DNA of 64,000 bases from Aldehydirespirator sp965117015 (GCA_965117015.1 OZ220747.1:248001-312000), one strand, 5' to 3'. Shown: positions 40,549-48,700, counted from the stretch's first letter. Program-made: numbers and translations. Notes: a model not told the origin generated them from the sequence alone.

Positions 40549-40898
40549 GGGTCGCAACACGCGGGGTGGAAGGCCGGGTCGTGCTGCTGGTGATCGCCAC
40601 CGCCGCGCTGCTGCTCGGTGCACCATCCGGCGTGTGGGCCCATGAGGGCGACGAGGAGCCCCTCCCGGCCGATACGGGCGGCGACCTGAGACCGGTGTAC
40701 GAGGTCCCCGAGGGTGCCGACCGGATCATCGGCTCACCCGATCCCGGGCCCAAGCCCCAGCAGTCCGGCGACCGGGGCGGGAGTCTCCAGTTCGCCACCC
40801 TGGGCGCCGTGGCCGTGGCCGTCGCCTTCATCATGTGGCGCATCACCCGGGCCGCCCGCCGAGCTTCGCATCAGGTGCCGACTGACAGCCGCAACTGA
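40545..40898 (+). CDS. Small exported protein with C-terminal membrane segment
   Basis: This is a 117-residue protein of unknown function. Residues 11-32 (VVLLVIATAALLLGAPSGVWA) are a signal peptide with a plausible AxA-type cleavage before HEGDEE. The acidic, Pro-rich middle is outside the cell, and LQFATLGAVAVAVAFIMWRI at about 81-100 is a membrane segment followed by the basic RAARRA tail. The GTG overlaps the SDR stop as GTGA, and the codon use matches its neighbours. Nothing links it functionally to the SDR beyond co-translation. Confidence 0.6.
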   Translation: MRVATRGVEGRVVLLVIATAALLLGAPSGVWAHEGDEEPLPADTGGDLRPVYEVPEGADRIIGSPDPGPKPQQSGDRGGSLQFATLGAVAVAVAFIMWRITRAARRASHQVPTDSRN

Positions 40899-40928
40899 CG
40901 GCCCGCAGCTCCGCCCCACAAATACGAC

Positions 40929-40944
40929 AAATCTGATCGGATTT
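40929..40944. promoter_or_regulatory. Near-perfect 16-base palindrome upstream of the siroheme operon
   Basis: AAATCTGATCGGATTT is a palindrome apart from one pair either side of the central GATC. It lies in a conspicuously AT-rich 119-base spacer, 74-89 bases before the ATG, and is a good candidate for a transcription-factor site. A TTGTAT/TACCCT pair with a 17-base spacer (40948-40976) directly follows it. Confidence 0.5.
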
Positions 40945-40985
40945 ATGTTGTATCGCGCCTGCGAGTGCGTTACCCTCACCAAATC

Positions 40986-41015
40986 CCGACTTATCTTATC
41001 GGAATTATCGTATTC
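40986..41015. promoter_or_regulatory. Inverted repeats over the siroheme operon start
   Basis: CCGA/TCGG (40986-41002) and GAAT/ATTC (41002-41015) form two touching inverted repeats. The second covers TATCGT (41006-41011), a -10 box six bases before the ATG at 41018. A repressor bound here would block a leaderless promoter. Confidence 0.45.
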
Positions 41016-41017
41016 GG

Positions 41018-41683
41018 ATGTACAGCACCCCAGTCCCCTACCCGGTGAACCTCTGCCTCTCGGGACAGCGCGTCCTGGTGGTCGGCGGCGGTCCGGTCGC
41101 GGCCCGCAAGGTCGAGGCCCTGCTTCGAGCCGGCGCCGCCGTAACGGTGGTCGCGCCTGCCGCGGTCGACGCCATCGCCCAGCACCCCGAGGTCACCTGG
41201 CAACCACGCGGGTACCTCCGCGGGGAGGCGGGTTCGTACCGTCTCGTCGTCACCGCTACAAACAATCCCGCGGTTAACTCTCTGGTAGCCAGGGACTGCG
41301 AGGCCGCAAACGTCTTCGTCAACTCGGCCGACGACCCGGCCAATTGCACGTTCACGCTGCCGTCGGTGGCCCGGCGCGGCGACCTGCAGGTGGCGGTGTC
41401 CAGCGGCGGACGCAGCCCTGCCCTTGCCCGCTGGCTCCGGCGGCGGATCGAACGTGAGATCGACTCCGGCTATGTGGCACTGCTCGAACTGCTGTCCGAG
41501 GCCCGAGCCGAAGCCAAAGCCCGATTCGGCACCTCCGAGGTGACCGGCTGGGATTCCGCCCTCGACGACGGACTGCTCGAACTCGTCAGGGTTGGACGCA
41601 CCGGCGAGGCCCGCTCCCTCCTTCGCTGCCACCTCGCCCTCGACACGCCCGAGACAGCACCGGCAGAGGCGATGGCATCGTGA
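41018..41683 (+). CDS. Precorrin-2 dehydrogenase / sirohydrochlorin ferrochelatase
   Basis: This is a 221-residue CysG-N/Met8p-type enzyme that oxidises precorrin-2 with NAD and inserts iron to make siroheme. It has PVNLCLSGQRVLVVGGGPVAARKVEALL (NAD-binding Gly motif), VTATNNPAVNSLVARDC, VFVNSADDPANCTFTLPSVARRGDLQVAVSSGGRSPALARWLRRRIE, all family blocks including the catalytic Asp region DDP. The ATG is probably the first codon of the transcript. It heads a three-gene operon with the methyltransferase (GTGA overlap) and the siroheme-dependent reductase. Confidence 0.92.
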   Translation: MYSTPVPYPVNLCLSGQRVLVVGGGPVAARKVEALLRAGAAVTVVAPAAVDAIAQHPEVTWQPRGYLRGEAGSYRLVVTATNNPAVNSLVARDCEAANVFVNSADDPANCTFTLPSVARRGDLQVAVSSGGRSPALARWLRRRIEREIDSGYVALLELLSEARAEAKARFGTSEVTGWDSALDDGLLELVRVGRTGEARSLLRCHLALDTPETAPAEAMAS

Positions 41684-42441
41684 CCGTGCACCTCGTGGGG
41701 GCCGGCCCCGGCGACCCGGACCTGTTGACGGTCCGAGCCGTCAACCTGATCCGCCAGGCCGACGTGCTTGTCCACGACCGGCTCGTCGATCCTGCCGTCG
41801 TCGAACTCGCACCGCCGTGGGCCGAGCGCATCGATGTCGGCAAGACGCCCGGCGCGCCCAGCCCGTCCCAAGGCGAGATCAATGACATCCTCATTGACCG
41901 CAGCCGCCGCTTCGAGCACGTCGTGCGGCTCAAGGGCGGCGACCCGTTCGTGTTCGGTCGTGGCGGCGAGGAGGCCTCGGCGCTGCGGACAGCCGGTGTC
42001 GCCGTCGAGGTCGTTCCCGGGGTTACGTCGGCGGTGGCCGCGCCGGCCGCGGCCGGCATCCCGGTCACCCTTCGCGGCGTCTCCAGCGGTTTCACCGTGG
42101 TCACCGCCCACCAGGACCCGTCGTCAGACCGGTGGCTCAACTGGGATGCCCTGGCCCAGGCCGGCACCACGCTCGTGATCCTGATGGGGGCGGCCCGTAC
42201 CGAGCAGATCGCCGACCGCTTGCGGGCCGGCGGCATGGCCGACGACACCCCGGTGGCCGTGATCAGCGCAGCCACGACCGCACGCCAGCAAGTCGACCGC
42301 ACCGATCTGGCCGGCCTGCGGCACCTCGGGGTGGCCAGCCCGGCCACCATCGTCGTGGGAGCGGTCGCAGCCGCCGACGTTCTCGCCCTCTCCGAACTGA
42401 GCGCCCCGAACGCCCTGACTTCTCTAGGAGCCGTGCCATGA
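41680..42441 (+). CDS. cobA: Uroporphyrinogen-III C-methyltransferase
   Basis: This is a 253-residue SUMT enzyme that uses two S-adenosylmethionine molecules to methylate uroporphyrinogen III to precorrin-2. The N-terminus VHLVGAGPGDPDLLTVRAVNLIRQADVLVHDRLV, RLKGGDPFVFGRGGEEASAL and GVTSAVAAPAAAGIPVTLRG carry the SAM- and substrate-binding glycines. The start GTG overlaps the preceding stop as GTGA, and the end overlaps the reductase ATG as ATGA, so the three proteins are coupled. Together with the dehydrogenase/chelatase it supplies siroheme for the next gene product. Confidence 0.92.
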   Translation: MTVHLVGAGPGDPDLLTVRAVNLIRQADVLVHDRLVDPAVVELAPPWAERIDVGKTPGAPSPSQGEINDILIDRSRRFEHVVRLKGGDPFVFGRGGEEASALRTAGVAVEVVPGVTSAVAAPAAAGIPVTLRGVSSGFTVVTAHQDPSSDRWLNWDALAQAGTTLVILMGAARTEQIADRLRAGGMADDTPVAVISAATTARQQVDRTDLAGLRHLGVASPATIVVGAVAAADVLALSELSAPNALTSLGAVP

Positions 42442-44267
42442 CCCTGCTCGAGCCCCGCATCGCCCCGCTCGGCCCTGCTGCGACGCCGGGGCCGCCCCCC
42501 GCCGGCGGCCCCATCGATCCGGCCATACGGGCCGACGTCGACAAGTACAGGCAGCAGTACGCCCGCTTCCTGGCCGGCGAGCTGAGCGATGAGGTGTTCC
42601 GGGTCTACCGGCTCACCAACGGCATATACGGGCAGCGCCAGGGCGGCACCAACCAGATGGTCCGGGTGAAGGTGCCCTACGGGTCCATCCGGCCCGAGCA
42701 GCTCGAGATGATCGGCTGGCTGGTCGACACCTACAGCCGGGGCTGGGGCCACATCACCACCCGCCAGAACATCCAGTTCCACTTCGTGCAGCTCGACCAG
42801 ATCCCCGAGGTGCTCGAGCATCTGGCCGCGGTCGGGCTCACCACCCGGGAGGCCTGCGGCGACACCGTCCGCAACGTCCAGGGATGCCACCTGGCCGGCG
42901 CCTGCCCCCACGAGGAGCTCGACGTGACGCCCTGGGCCGAGGCCACCTACCGGCACTTCGTCCGCAACCCGATCAGCCAGCGGCTGCCCCGCAAGTTCAA
43001 GATCAACTTCTCGGGCTGCGAGACGGACTGCGGCCAGGCCATGTTCAATGACGTGGGCGTGATCGGCGTGACCCGCCGCACCGACGACGGCACGGTCGAA
43101 CGCGGCTTCCGGGTGTTCATCGCCGGCGGACTGGGCACGACCCCGCACCCGGCTCTGGCTCTAGAGGACTTCACCCCCCGCGAGGAGCTGCTGCCCACCA
43201 TCGAGGCCTGCTTGAGGGTGTTCGACCAGGCCGGCAACCGCGACAACAAGTTGCGGGCCCGCATGAAGTGGCTGGTGGACACGCTCGGCTTCGAGGAGGT
43301 CCAGCGCCGGGTGCTGACCCAGCGCAAGTTCCTGGTGGCGTCGACCTCGTGGCCGGGCGGGATCCCCGCCGAGGTGCAGATCGACGGCGACGACCCGGCC
43401 GGCGTGGGAGATCCGGCCACCGTCACCGCGGTGGGCCACGGCACGCCCGTCTTCATCGGCACGGGCTCCGCCTACGAGCGGTGGGAACGGGTCAACGTGG
43501 TTCGGGGCGTGCGCGACGGCACGGTCTCCGTCTACGCCCAGGCTCACCTGGGCGACATCACCGGCGACCAGTTTCGGGCCCTTGCTGCCCTGCAGCGCGA
43601 GCTCGACGCCGACGTGCGGCTGACCAACCGCCAGAACGTGGTGTTCCGGGGCCTGCACCCCGACGACCTGGCCACCGTCTACGACCGCCTGGACGCCATC
43701 GGCATGGCCCGCCCGGGCGCGGAGCTGGCCCGCGACGTGGTGGCCTGCCCCGGGTCGGACACCTGCAACCTGGCCGTCACCCAGAGTCGCGGCCTGGGCG
43801 ACGCCATCGGCGAGCGCCTCGAGGAGGAGGGGCTGGCCGATGTGGGCGGCATCCGCATCAACATCTCCGGATGCCCCAACTCCTGCGGGCAGCACCACGC
43901 GTCGGACATCGGCTTCTTCGGGGCGGAGAGACGGGCCCACGGCCGCAGCGCCCCCGGCTACCAGATGCTGCTCGGCGGCTACATCGGCCAGCAGCAGATG
44001 CACTTCGGCGACAAGGCTCTGCGCCTCCCCGCCCGCAACGCCCCCGAAGCCACCGCCCGGGTGATCCGGCGCTTCATCGACGAGCGGCAGGCCTCCGAGG
44101 GCTTCCGGGACTGGATGGAGCGCGCCGGCGGCGCCCGCGCCGTGGCCGAGGGCCTCAAGGACCTCGACCAGTTCCCCGCCTACGAGGACGACCCGTCGTT
44201 CTACGTCGACTTCGACGAGACCGGCCCCTACACCGTGGAGACAGGCGCCTCGGAGTGCGCCACATAG
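42438..44267 (+). CDS. Ferredoxin-dependent sulfite/nitrite reductase
   Basis: This is a 609-residue siroheme/4Fe-4S reductase with two repeated ferrodoxin-like and sulfite-reductase domains. The cluster and siroheme Cys motifs are CPGSDTC near 436 and CPNSC near 478. RQGGTNQMVRVKVPYGSI, TRQNIQFHFVQL and INFSGCETDC form the first half. The ATG at 42438 has AGGAG ten bases before it, and the frame is open far upstream inside cobA. Sulfite and nitrite reductases of this type cannot be told apart from motifs; the absence of nitrate reductase genes nearby and the presence of metY in the window lean towards sulfite. It supplies sulfide. Confidence 0.9.
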   Translation: MTLLEPRIAPLGPAATPGPPPAGGPIDPAIRADVDKYRQQYARFLAGELSDEVFRVYRLTNGIYGQRQGGTNQMVRVKVPYGSIRPEQLEMIGWLVDTYSRGWGHITTRQNIQFHFVQLDQIPEVLEHLAAVGLTTREACGDTVRNVQGCHLAGACPHEELDVTPWAEATYRHFVRNPISQRLPRKFKINFSGCETDCGQAMFNDVGVIGVTRRTDDGTVERGFRVFIAGGLGTTPHPALALEDFTPREELLPTIEACLRVFDQAGNRDNKLRARMKWLVDTLGFEEVQRRVLTQRKFLVASTSWPGGIPAEVQIDGDDPAGVGDPATVTAVGHGTPVFIGTGSAYERWERVNVVRGVRDGTVSVYAQAHLGDITGDQFRALAALQRELDADVRLTNRQNVVFRGLHPDDLATVYDRLDAIGMARPGAELARDVVACPGSDTCNLAVTQSRGLGDAIGERLEEEGLADVGGIRINISGCPNSCGQHHASDIGFFGAERRAHGRSAPGYQMLLGGYIGQQQMHFGDKALRLPARNAPEATARVIRRFIDERQASEGFRDWMERAGGARAVAEGLKDLDQFPAYEDDPSFYVDFDETGPYTVETGASECAT

Positions 44268-44347
44268 ACCGCCCGCCGAGAAATCTCGGTGGACTTGTGC
44301 GCGCCTAGCGCGCATTTCAAACCCGAGAAATCTCGATGGGAGCGGTC
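44267..44347. repeat. 81-base nested palindrome, probable bidirectional terminator
   Basis: Outer arms GACCGC (44267) and GCGGTC (44342), two copies of the self-complementary CGAGAAATCTCG (44277-44288 and 44324-44335) and a central hairpin TGCGCGC-CTA-GCGCGCA (44298-44314) are arranged symmetrically between the convergent reductase and ABC genes. The minus-strand copy of one half closely matches the other. It spans the stop of the reductase gene region and the end of the ABC gene. Confidence 0.6.
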
Positions 44348-45353
44348 AGCGCGGGCTGATCTCGACCGCCACGGGATGGTGGCAGGCGACGTAGTGGTCC
44401 GCGTCGCCGACCTGCTCGCTGACCGGCTCGACCTCGCCGCAGATGTCGGTCGCCCGCGGGCAACGCGTATGGAACCGGCAGCCGCTCGGGGGATCGGTCG
44501 CCGACGGCAGCTCGTCGCCGATGTCCCCCTCGCTCACGTCCACGGTCGGCGCCGGCTCGGGAATGGAGGCCAGCAGCGCCCGGGTGTAGGGATGGGCGGG
44601 GCGGGCGTAGATCTCGGCGGTGCTGCCGATCTCGCACACCTTGCCCAGGTACATGACCACGATCCGGTCGCTGACGTTCTTCACCACTGACAGGTCGTGG
44701 GAGATGAACAGCACGGTCAGGCCGTAGCGACGCTTCATGTCCTGCAGCAGGTTCAGGATCTGGGCCTGGATGGACACGTCGAGCGCCGACACCGGCTCGT
44801 CGCAGATAAGCACCTTGGGGTCGAGCGCCAACGCCCTGGCGATGCCGATGCGCTGGCATTGGCCGCCCGAGAACTCGTGCGGGCGACGGGCCCCGTACTT
44901 CGCCTCCACCCCGACCGCGTCCATCAACTCGTCGATGCGGTCACGGCTCCACGACCCGATGTCGTCACCCCACACGGCCAGGCCCTCGGCTATCACGTCG
45001 CGAACCCGGCGGCGGGGGTTGAGCGAGGAGATCGGGTCCTGGAAGATCATCTGCAGGTGGGGCCGAACCCGGCGAAGGTCCTCACCCTCGAGACCGGCGA
45101 GGTCCTGACCGGCGTAGATCACCTCGCCCGCGGTGATGTCGACCAGGCGGATGATGGCTCGGGCGACGGTCGACTTGCCGCAGCCGGACTCGCCGACGAT
45201 GCCGAGGGTCTCGCCCTCAACGACGTCGAAGCTCACCTCCGACACGGCGTGCACGACACGCTTGCGGCCCGCGGGAAAGTGCACCACGAGATCCTTGACC
45301 CGCAGCAGCACGTCGGTGCGGTCCCGCAGTTGGGCGTGGCCGGTGCCGGCCAT
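44346..45353 (-). CDS. Peptide/nickel-type ABC importer ATPase (DppF-like)
   Basis: This is a 335-residue ATP-binding subunit of an oligopeptide/dipeptide-type importer. Walker A is GESGCGKST, the signature is FSGGQCQR (unusual Cys for the usual Gln), Walker B is PKVLICDEPVSALD, and the switch His is in ISHDLSVV. The C-terminal oligo_HPY domain has RPAHPYTRALLASIPEP and the cysteine-rich FHTRCPRATDICGEV, which in relatives holds an iron-sulfur-like cluster. The ATG overlaps the upstream stop as TGATG. It is the last gene of the transport operon and pairs with the DppD-like ATPase. Confidence 0.92.
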   Translation of the reverse strand: MAGTGHAQLRDRTDVLLRVKDLVVHFPAGRKRVVHAVSEVSFDVVEGETLGIVGESGCGKSTVARAIIRLVDITAGEVIYAGQDLAGLEGEDLRRVRPHLQMIFQDPISSLNPRRRVRDVIAEGLAVWGDDIGSWSRDRIDELMDAVGVEAKYGARRPHEFSGGQCQRIGIARALALDPKVLICDEPVSALDVSIQAQILNLLQDMKRRYGLTVLFISHDLSVVKNVSDRIVVMYLGKVCEIGSTAEIYARPAHPYTRALLASIPEPAPTVDVSEGDIGDELPSATDPPSGCRFHTRCPRATDICGEVEPVSEQVGDADHYVACHHPVAVEISPR

Positions 45354-46432
45354 CAGCCGCCGCCTTCCCCGCCGTCGGTGACCGGCAGCCCGGCCGCGGT
45401 CACCCCCGCGGCCCGGTTGGCGGCGATGGCGGCCACACCCCGCTCGGTGCCGGTCGGATGCAGGCACGCGAAGCGGTGCAGGCCCACCAGCCCGCTCAAC
45501 TCGGGAACACCGCCGAGGCAGTCGGCCTGGGCGTAGATGCACCGGGGAGCGAAGGCGCAGGCGTCGGGGGGGTTGATCAACTCGGGCGGGCGTCCCGGGA
45601 TCGGGTCGAGACGGTGGTGGACCGGATCGTCGATGCGGGGGATCGAGCGCAGCAACGCCTCGGTGTAGGGATGGCGCATGTCGAAGAAGAGGGTGCGGGC
45701 GTCGGCAGTCTCCACGACCCGGCCCGCGTACATCACGGCCACGTCGTCGGCCCGGCCGTGGGCCACACCCAGGTCGTGGGTGATGAGGATCATCGACATC
45801 CCCCGGTCGCGGCGCAGCTCGTCGAGCAGGTCCAGCAGATGCTTCTGCACGGTCACGTCCACCGCGGTGGTGGGCTCGTCGGCGATCAGCAGCCGCGGCT
45901 GGCAGGCCAGGGCCATGGCGATGACCACCCGCTGGCGTAGCCCGCCCGACAGTTCGTGGGGGAACTGCGACACTCTCCGTGCCGGCTCGGGAATGCCCAC
46001 CACGTTCAGCAGTTCCTCGGCCTCCGCCAAGGCCTCGCCCCGGGAGCGGCCGAGGTGGTAGCGGAGGGTCTCGGCGATCTGCTCGCCCACCTTCTTGACC
46101 GGGTTGAGCGATGTCATCGGATCCTGGAACACCATCGTCATCTGCACCCCGAAGAAGTGCTTGACCTTCTCCGCGGCCAAGGCCCGCACGTCCTGGCCGT
46201 CGTAGGTCACCTCCCCGCTCACCTGGGCGGTCCGGGGCAGGAGGTTCATCAGGGTCTTGGCCGTGACCGACTTGCCCGAGCCCGACTCGCCCACGATGGC
46301 CAGGGTCTTGCCCTCGTAGAGGTCGAAGCTCACACCGTTGACCGCGTTGACGGTGCCCCTCTCGGTGGGGAACCGGACGTGGAGGTCACGCACTGACAAC
46401 AGCGGGAAACCGGTGGCCACCTGCTCGGCCAT
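45353..46432 (-). CDS. Peptide/nickel-type ABC importer ATPase (DppD-like)
   Basis: This is a 359-residue partner ATPase. Walker A is GESGSGKSV, the signature is LSGGLRQRV, Walker B is PRLLIADEPTTAVD, and the switch His is in ITHDLGVA. The oligo_HPY region has MRHPYTEALLRSIPRID and four cysteines in CAFAPRCIYAQADCLGG...FACLHP. DppD- and DppF-like ATPases act as a heterodimer below the permease pair. Start and stop overlap both neighbours as TGATG, giving tight coupling within the operon. Confidence 0.92.
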   Translation of the reverse strand: MAEQVATGFPLLSVRDLHVRFPTERGTVNAVNGVSFDLYEGKTLAIVGESGSGKSVTAKTLMNLLPRTAQVSGEVTYDGQDVRALAAEKVKHFFGVQMTMVFQDPMTSLNPVKKVGEQIAETLRYHLGRSRGEALAEAEELLNVVGIPEPARRVSQFPHELSGGLRQRVVIAMALACQPRLLIADEPTTAVDVTVQKHLLDLLDELRRDRGMSMILITHDLGVAHGRADDVAVMYAGRVVETADARTLFFDMRHPYTEALLRSIPRIDDPVHHRLDPIPGRPPELINPPDACAFAPRCIYAQADCLGGVPELSGLVGLHRFACLHPTGTERGVAAIAANRAAGVTAAGLPVTDGGEGGG

Positions 46433-47418
46433 CAGAAGGCCAGCTCCTTGACATCGAAGTACTGGCGTATGCGGTCGCCCGCGAAGTTCAGCGACAGCAC
46501 GGTCACGAACATCACCGCCACGGGGAACATAGCCACATGGGTGGCGTTCTGGAGGTCGCGCAGGCCTGCGCCGTCAACGATCATCTTGCCCCACGAGATG
46601 GCGTCGTCCCCGGCCACCGACAGGCCCAGGAAAGCGAGCGAGCCCTCGGCCACCACCGCGATGGCCATGCCGAGCAGCGTCAACGCCCCCATGGGGATGA
46701 CCACGTTGGGAAGCAGCTCCCGCACGATGATCCGGCCGTGCCGAGCGCCGAGCACCCGAGCCGCGGCCACGAACTCACGCTCGGCGTACACCAGGGTGGA
46801 GGCCCGCGCCAGCAGGCCCACGGGCGCCACCGACAGGATTCCGATGGTCAGGCTCACCACCAGCAGGCTGCGCTCGAGGGTGGCGGTTATCAGGATGGCC
46901 AGCACCAGCGCCGGGAATGACAGCAGCACGAAGAACACGAAGCCTACGGCCTGGTCGAGGCGGCCCCGGAAATAGCCGGCGACGATCCCCAGGGCGCCCC
47001 CGACCGCCATCCCGAAGACGATGGCGAACCCGCCCACGGCCAGGCTGATGCGGGCGCCGTGCACCGTTCGGGAGAACACGTCTCGACCCAGAGCGTCGGT
47101 CCCGAACCATGCGTCGAACGAGGGAGACTCGCGGGGACCGGAGTAGGCGACCTTGGTGGGGTCCGCGATCGGCAGCAGAGGCGCGAACACGGCCACGAAC
47201 GCCATGATCAGCAGCCAGACCACCGCCAGCCAGAAGGCGGGGCCCAGACGGCGGCGCACAGCCGCATCGTCGCCCGCAGAACCGTCGTCGGTCACCTTGC
47301 CGGACCGCACGAGGCGGACGATCCGGAAACGCTGGAGCAGCCGCTGCCGGGAGGCTCTCGGCTCGCGGGACGCCGGCGGCTTGCGGGTCGTCCGGTCCTC
47401 GCCGTTCACCCCGTTCAC
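46432..47418 (-). CDS. Peptide/nickel-type ABC importer permease (DppC-like)
   Basis: This is a 328-residue inner-membrane permease. A 60-residue basic cytoplasmic extension precedes the first membrane segment (FWLAVVWLLIMAFVAVFAPLL), then FGTDALGRDVFSRTVHGARISL is the family entry motif, and the EAA loop reads EREFVAAARVLGARHGRIIVRELLPN. Five further membrane segments follow. The start is the GTG at 47418, which lies inside the last copy of a 35-base tandem repeat; each repeat copy supplies an identical GAGGG ribosome site and GTG. It pairs with the DppB-like permease. Confidence 0.9.
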   Translation of the reverse strand: MNGVNGEDRTTRKPPASREPRASRQRLLQRFRIVRLVRSGKVTDDGSAGDDAAVRRRLGPAFWLAVVWLLIMAFVAVFAPLLPIADPTKVAYSGPRESPSFDAWFGTDALGRDVFSRTVHGARISLAVGGFAIVFGMAVGGALGIVAGYFRGRLDQAVGFVFFVLLSFPALVLAILITATLERSLLVVSLTIGILSVAPVGLLARASTLVYAEREFVAAARVLGARHGRIIVRELLPNVVIPMGALTLLGMAIAVVAEGSLAFLGLSVAGDDAISWGKMIVDGAGLRDLQNATHVAMFPVAVMFVTVLSLNFAGDRIRQYFDVKELAF

Positions 47419-47573
47419 CGGGCCCTCACCCTCACGCCGTTCACCCCGTTCACCGGGCCCTCACCCTCACGCCGTTCACCCCGTTCACCGGGCCCTCACC
47501 CTCACGCCGTTCACCCCGTTCACCGGGCCCTCACCCTCACGCCGTTCACCCCGTTCACCGGGCCCTCACCCTC
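47401..47573. repeat. 35-base tandem repeat, 4.9 copies
   Basis: Copies begin at 47401, 47436, 47471, 47506 and 47541; the first four are identical and the fifth matches for 33 bases. Each contains two 9-base near-copies starting GTGAACGG on the minus strand plus a GTGAGGGTGAGGGCCCG stretch. The block spans the end of the DppB-like gene and the start of the DppC-like gene. Confidence 0.95.
47415..47558 (-). other. Chain of four overlapping 12-codon mini-ORFs
   Basis: On the minus strand, GTG codons at 47558, 47523, 47488 and 47453 each open a 12-codon frame encoding VNGVNGVRVRAR. Each stop TGA overlaps the next GTG by the sequence GTGA. The first GTG overlaps the stop of the DppB-like gene the same way, and the last stop overlaps the GTG of the DppC-like gene. 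GAGGG precedes each start by about five bases. Whether the peptides are made is untested. Confidence 0.6.
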
Positions 47574-48553
47574 GGGTCGAGCCAGCTGTAGAACAAGTCC
47601 ACCACGAAGTTGATCACCACGAAGGTGCACGCCACCAGCATCACGATGGCCAGCACCACCGGGAAGTCGTCGCGGACCACCGCGGTCACGATCTCCCTGC
47701 CGATCCCCGGAATGCCGAAGATCTGCTCCACCACCAGCGACCCGCCGATCAGCGCCCCTGTGCTGACACCGAAGACGGTCACCACCGAGAACAGCGAAGG
47801 CCGCAGGGCGTGCCGGAACATGATCCTCAGCGGCGGCAGGCCCTTGGCCCGGGCCATATGGACGAAGTCTTCCTGCAAGGTCGTGATCAGGTCGGTGCGC
47901 AGCAGCCGCTGGTAGCTGGCCGCCAGGGGCAGGCCGAGCGTGAGGGCGGGCACTACCATGGAATACACCAGCCCGCCGAGGTTGCCGCTCTCGTAGGCCG
48001 ACGGGAACACCTGCCATCGCAGGGCCAGCAGGTACAGCAGCACGACGCCCAGCGCGAAGTTGGGCACCGACAGCAGGCCGAACGACGCCACCGTGGAGCC
48101 TCGATCGAAGGCCCGGTTCGCCCGGTAGGCGGCGATCACGCCCCAGGGGATGGCAACCCCGAGCGAGACGATCTGGGCCATCACCAGCAGTATCAGCGTC
48201 TCGGGCAGCTTCTCGCGGATCACTTCGCTCACCGGCTGGTCGTTCTGGAACGACGTGCCGAAGTCCCCGGTGGCCAAGTCGCTCACCCACAGCACGTAGC
48301 GCACGGGAACAGGCTGGTCGAGGTGGTACTGAGCCTTGGCCGCGGCCACCGTGTCGCAGTCCCGGCTGGCCGCGTCCACCGTCGTGTCCTCGACGAGACC
48401 GGCCTCGATGCCCTCGCAGTCGAGTTCGGCCAGCACGCCCACCACGTTCACAAGCGGGTCGCCCAGCAGGTTCATGGCGGAGAAGCCCAGGAACGTCACC
48501 GCGAACAGCACCGCCACCAGCAGGACCACCCGGCGCAGCACGTACCTGACCAC
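47555..48553 (-). CDS. Peptide/nickel-type ABC importer permease (DppB-like)
   Basis: This is a 332-residue permease with an N-terminal membrane segment (RVVLLVAVLFAVTFLGFSAMNLL), a larger than usual periplasmic loop rich in acidic residues and two cysteines (ELDCEG and RDCDTV), then the classic DppB features: YVLWVSDLATGDFGTSF, RANRAFDRGS and the EAA motif DFVHMARAKGLPPLRIMFRHALRPS. The last four residues (RVRAR before the stop) are encoded inside the first repeat copy. The GTG start has AGGG four bases before it. A GC-rich hairpin separates it from the binding-protein genes. Confidence 0.9.
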   Translation of the reverse strand: MVRYVLRRVVLLVAVLFAVTFLGFSAMNLLGDPLVNVVGVLAELDCEGIEAGLVEDTTVDAASRDCDTVAAAKAQYHLDQPVPVRYVLWVSDLATGDFGTSFQNDQPVSEVIREKLPETLILLVMAQIVSLGVAIPWGVIAAYRANRAFDRGSTVASFGLLSVPNFALGVVLLYLLALRWQVFPSAYESGNLGGLVYSMVVPALTLGLPLAASYQRLLRTDLITTLQEDFVHMARAKGLPPLRIMFRHALRPSLFSVVTVFGVSTGALIGGSLVVEQIFGIPGIGREIVTAVVRDDFPVVLAIVMLVACTFVVINFVVDLFYSWLDPRVRAR

Positions 48554-48652
48554 GAGTCCCTACCGCCCCGATCGCAGCGTGCTCATCAGGGCGCAATCCG
48601 GTTCATGGATGGCGGTCACTGCGGCCGGGGAGCCTACTACTGCACGCCGGAG

Positions 48653-48675
48653 GCCGGGGAGTTCACGGCCCCGGC
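48653..48675. terminator. GC-rich stem-loop between binding-protein and permease genes
   Basis: GCCGGGG (48653-48659) pairs with CCCCGGC (48669-48675) around a nine-base loop, seven G-C pairs in a row, in the 147-base spacer on the operon. There is no U tract, so it may protect the upstream mRNA or attenuate rather than terminate fully. Nothing else was recognised in this spacer. Confidence 0.55.
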
Positions 48676-48700
48676 TGCCCCGTGTCCATCAGGCCCGCCC

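Noticed and set aside
47401..47573. CRISPR-like array
   Set aside because: The 35-base units abut directly with no spacers, and no cas genes are nearby.
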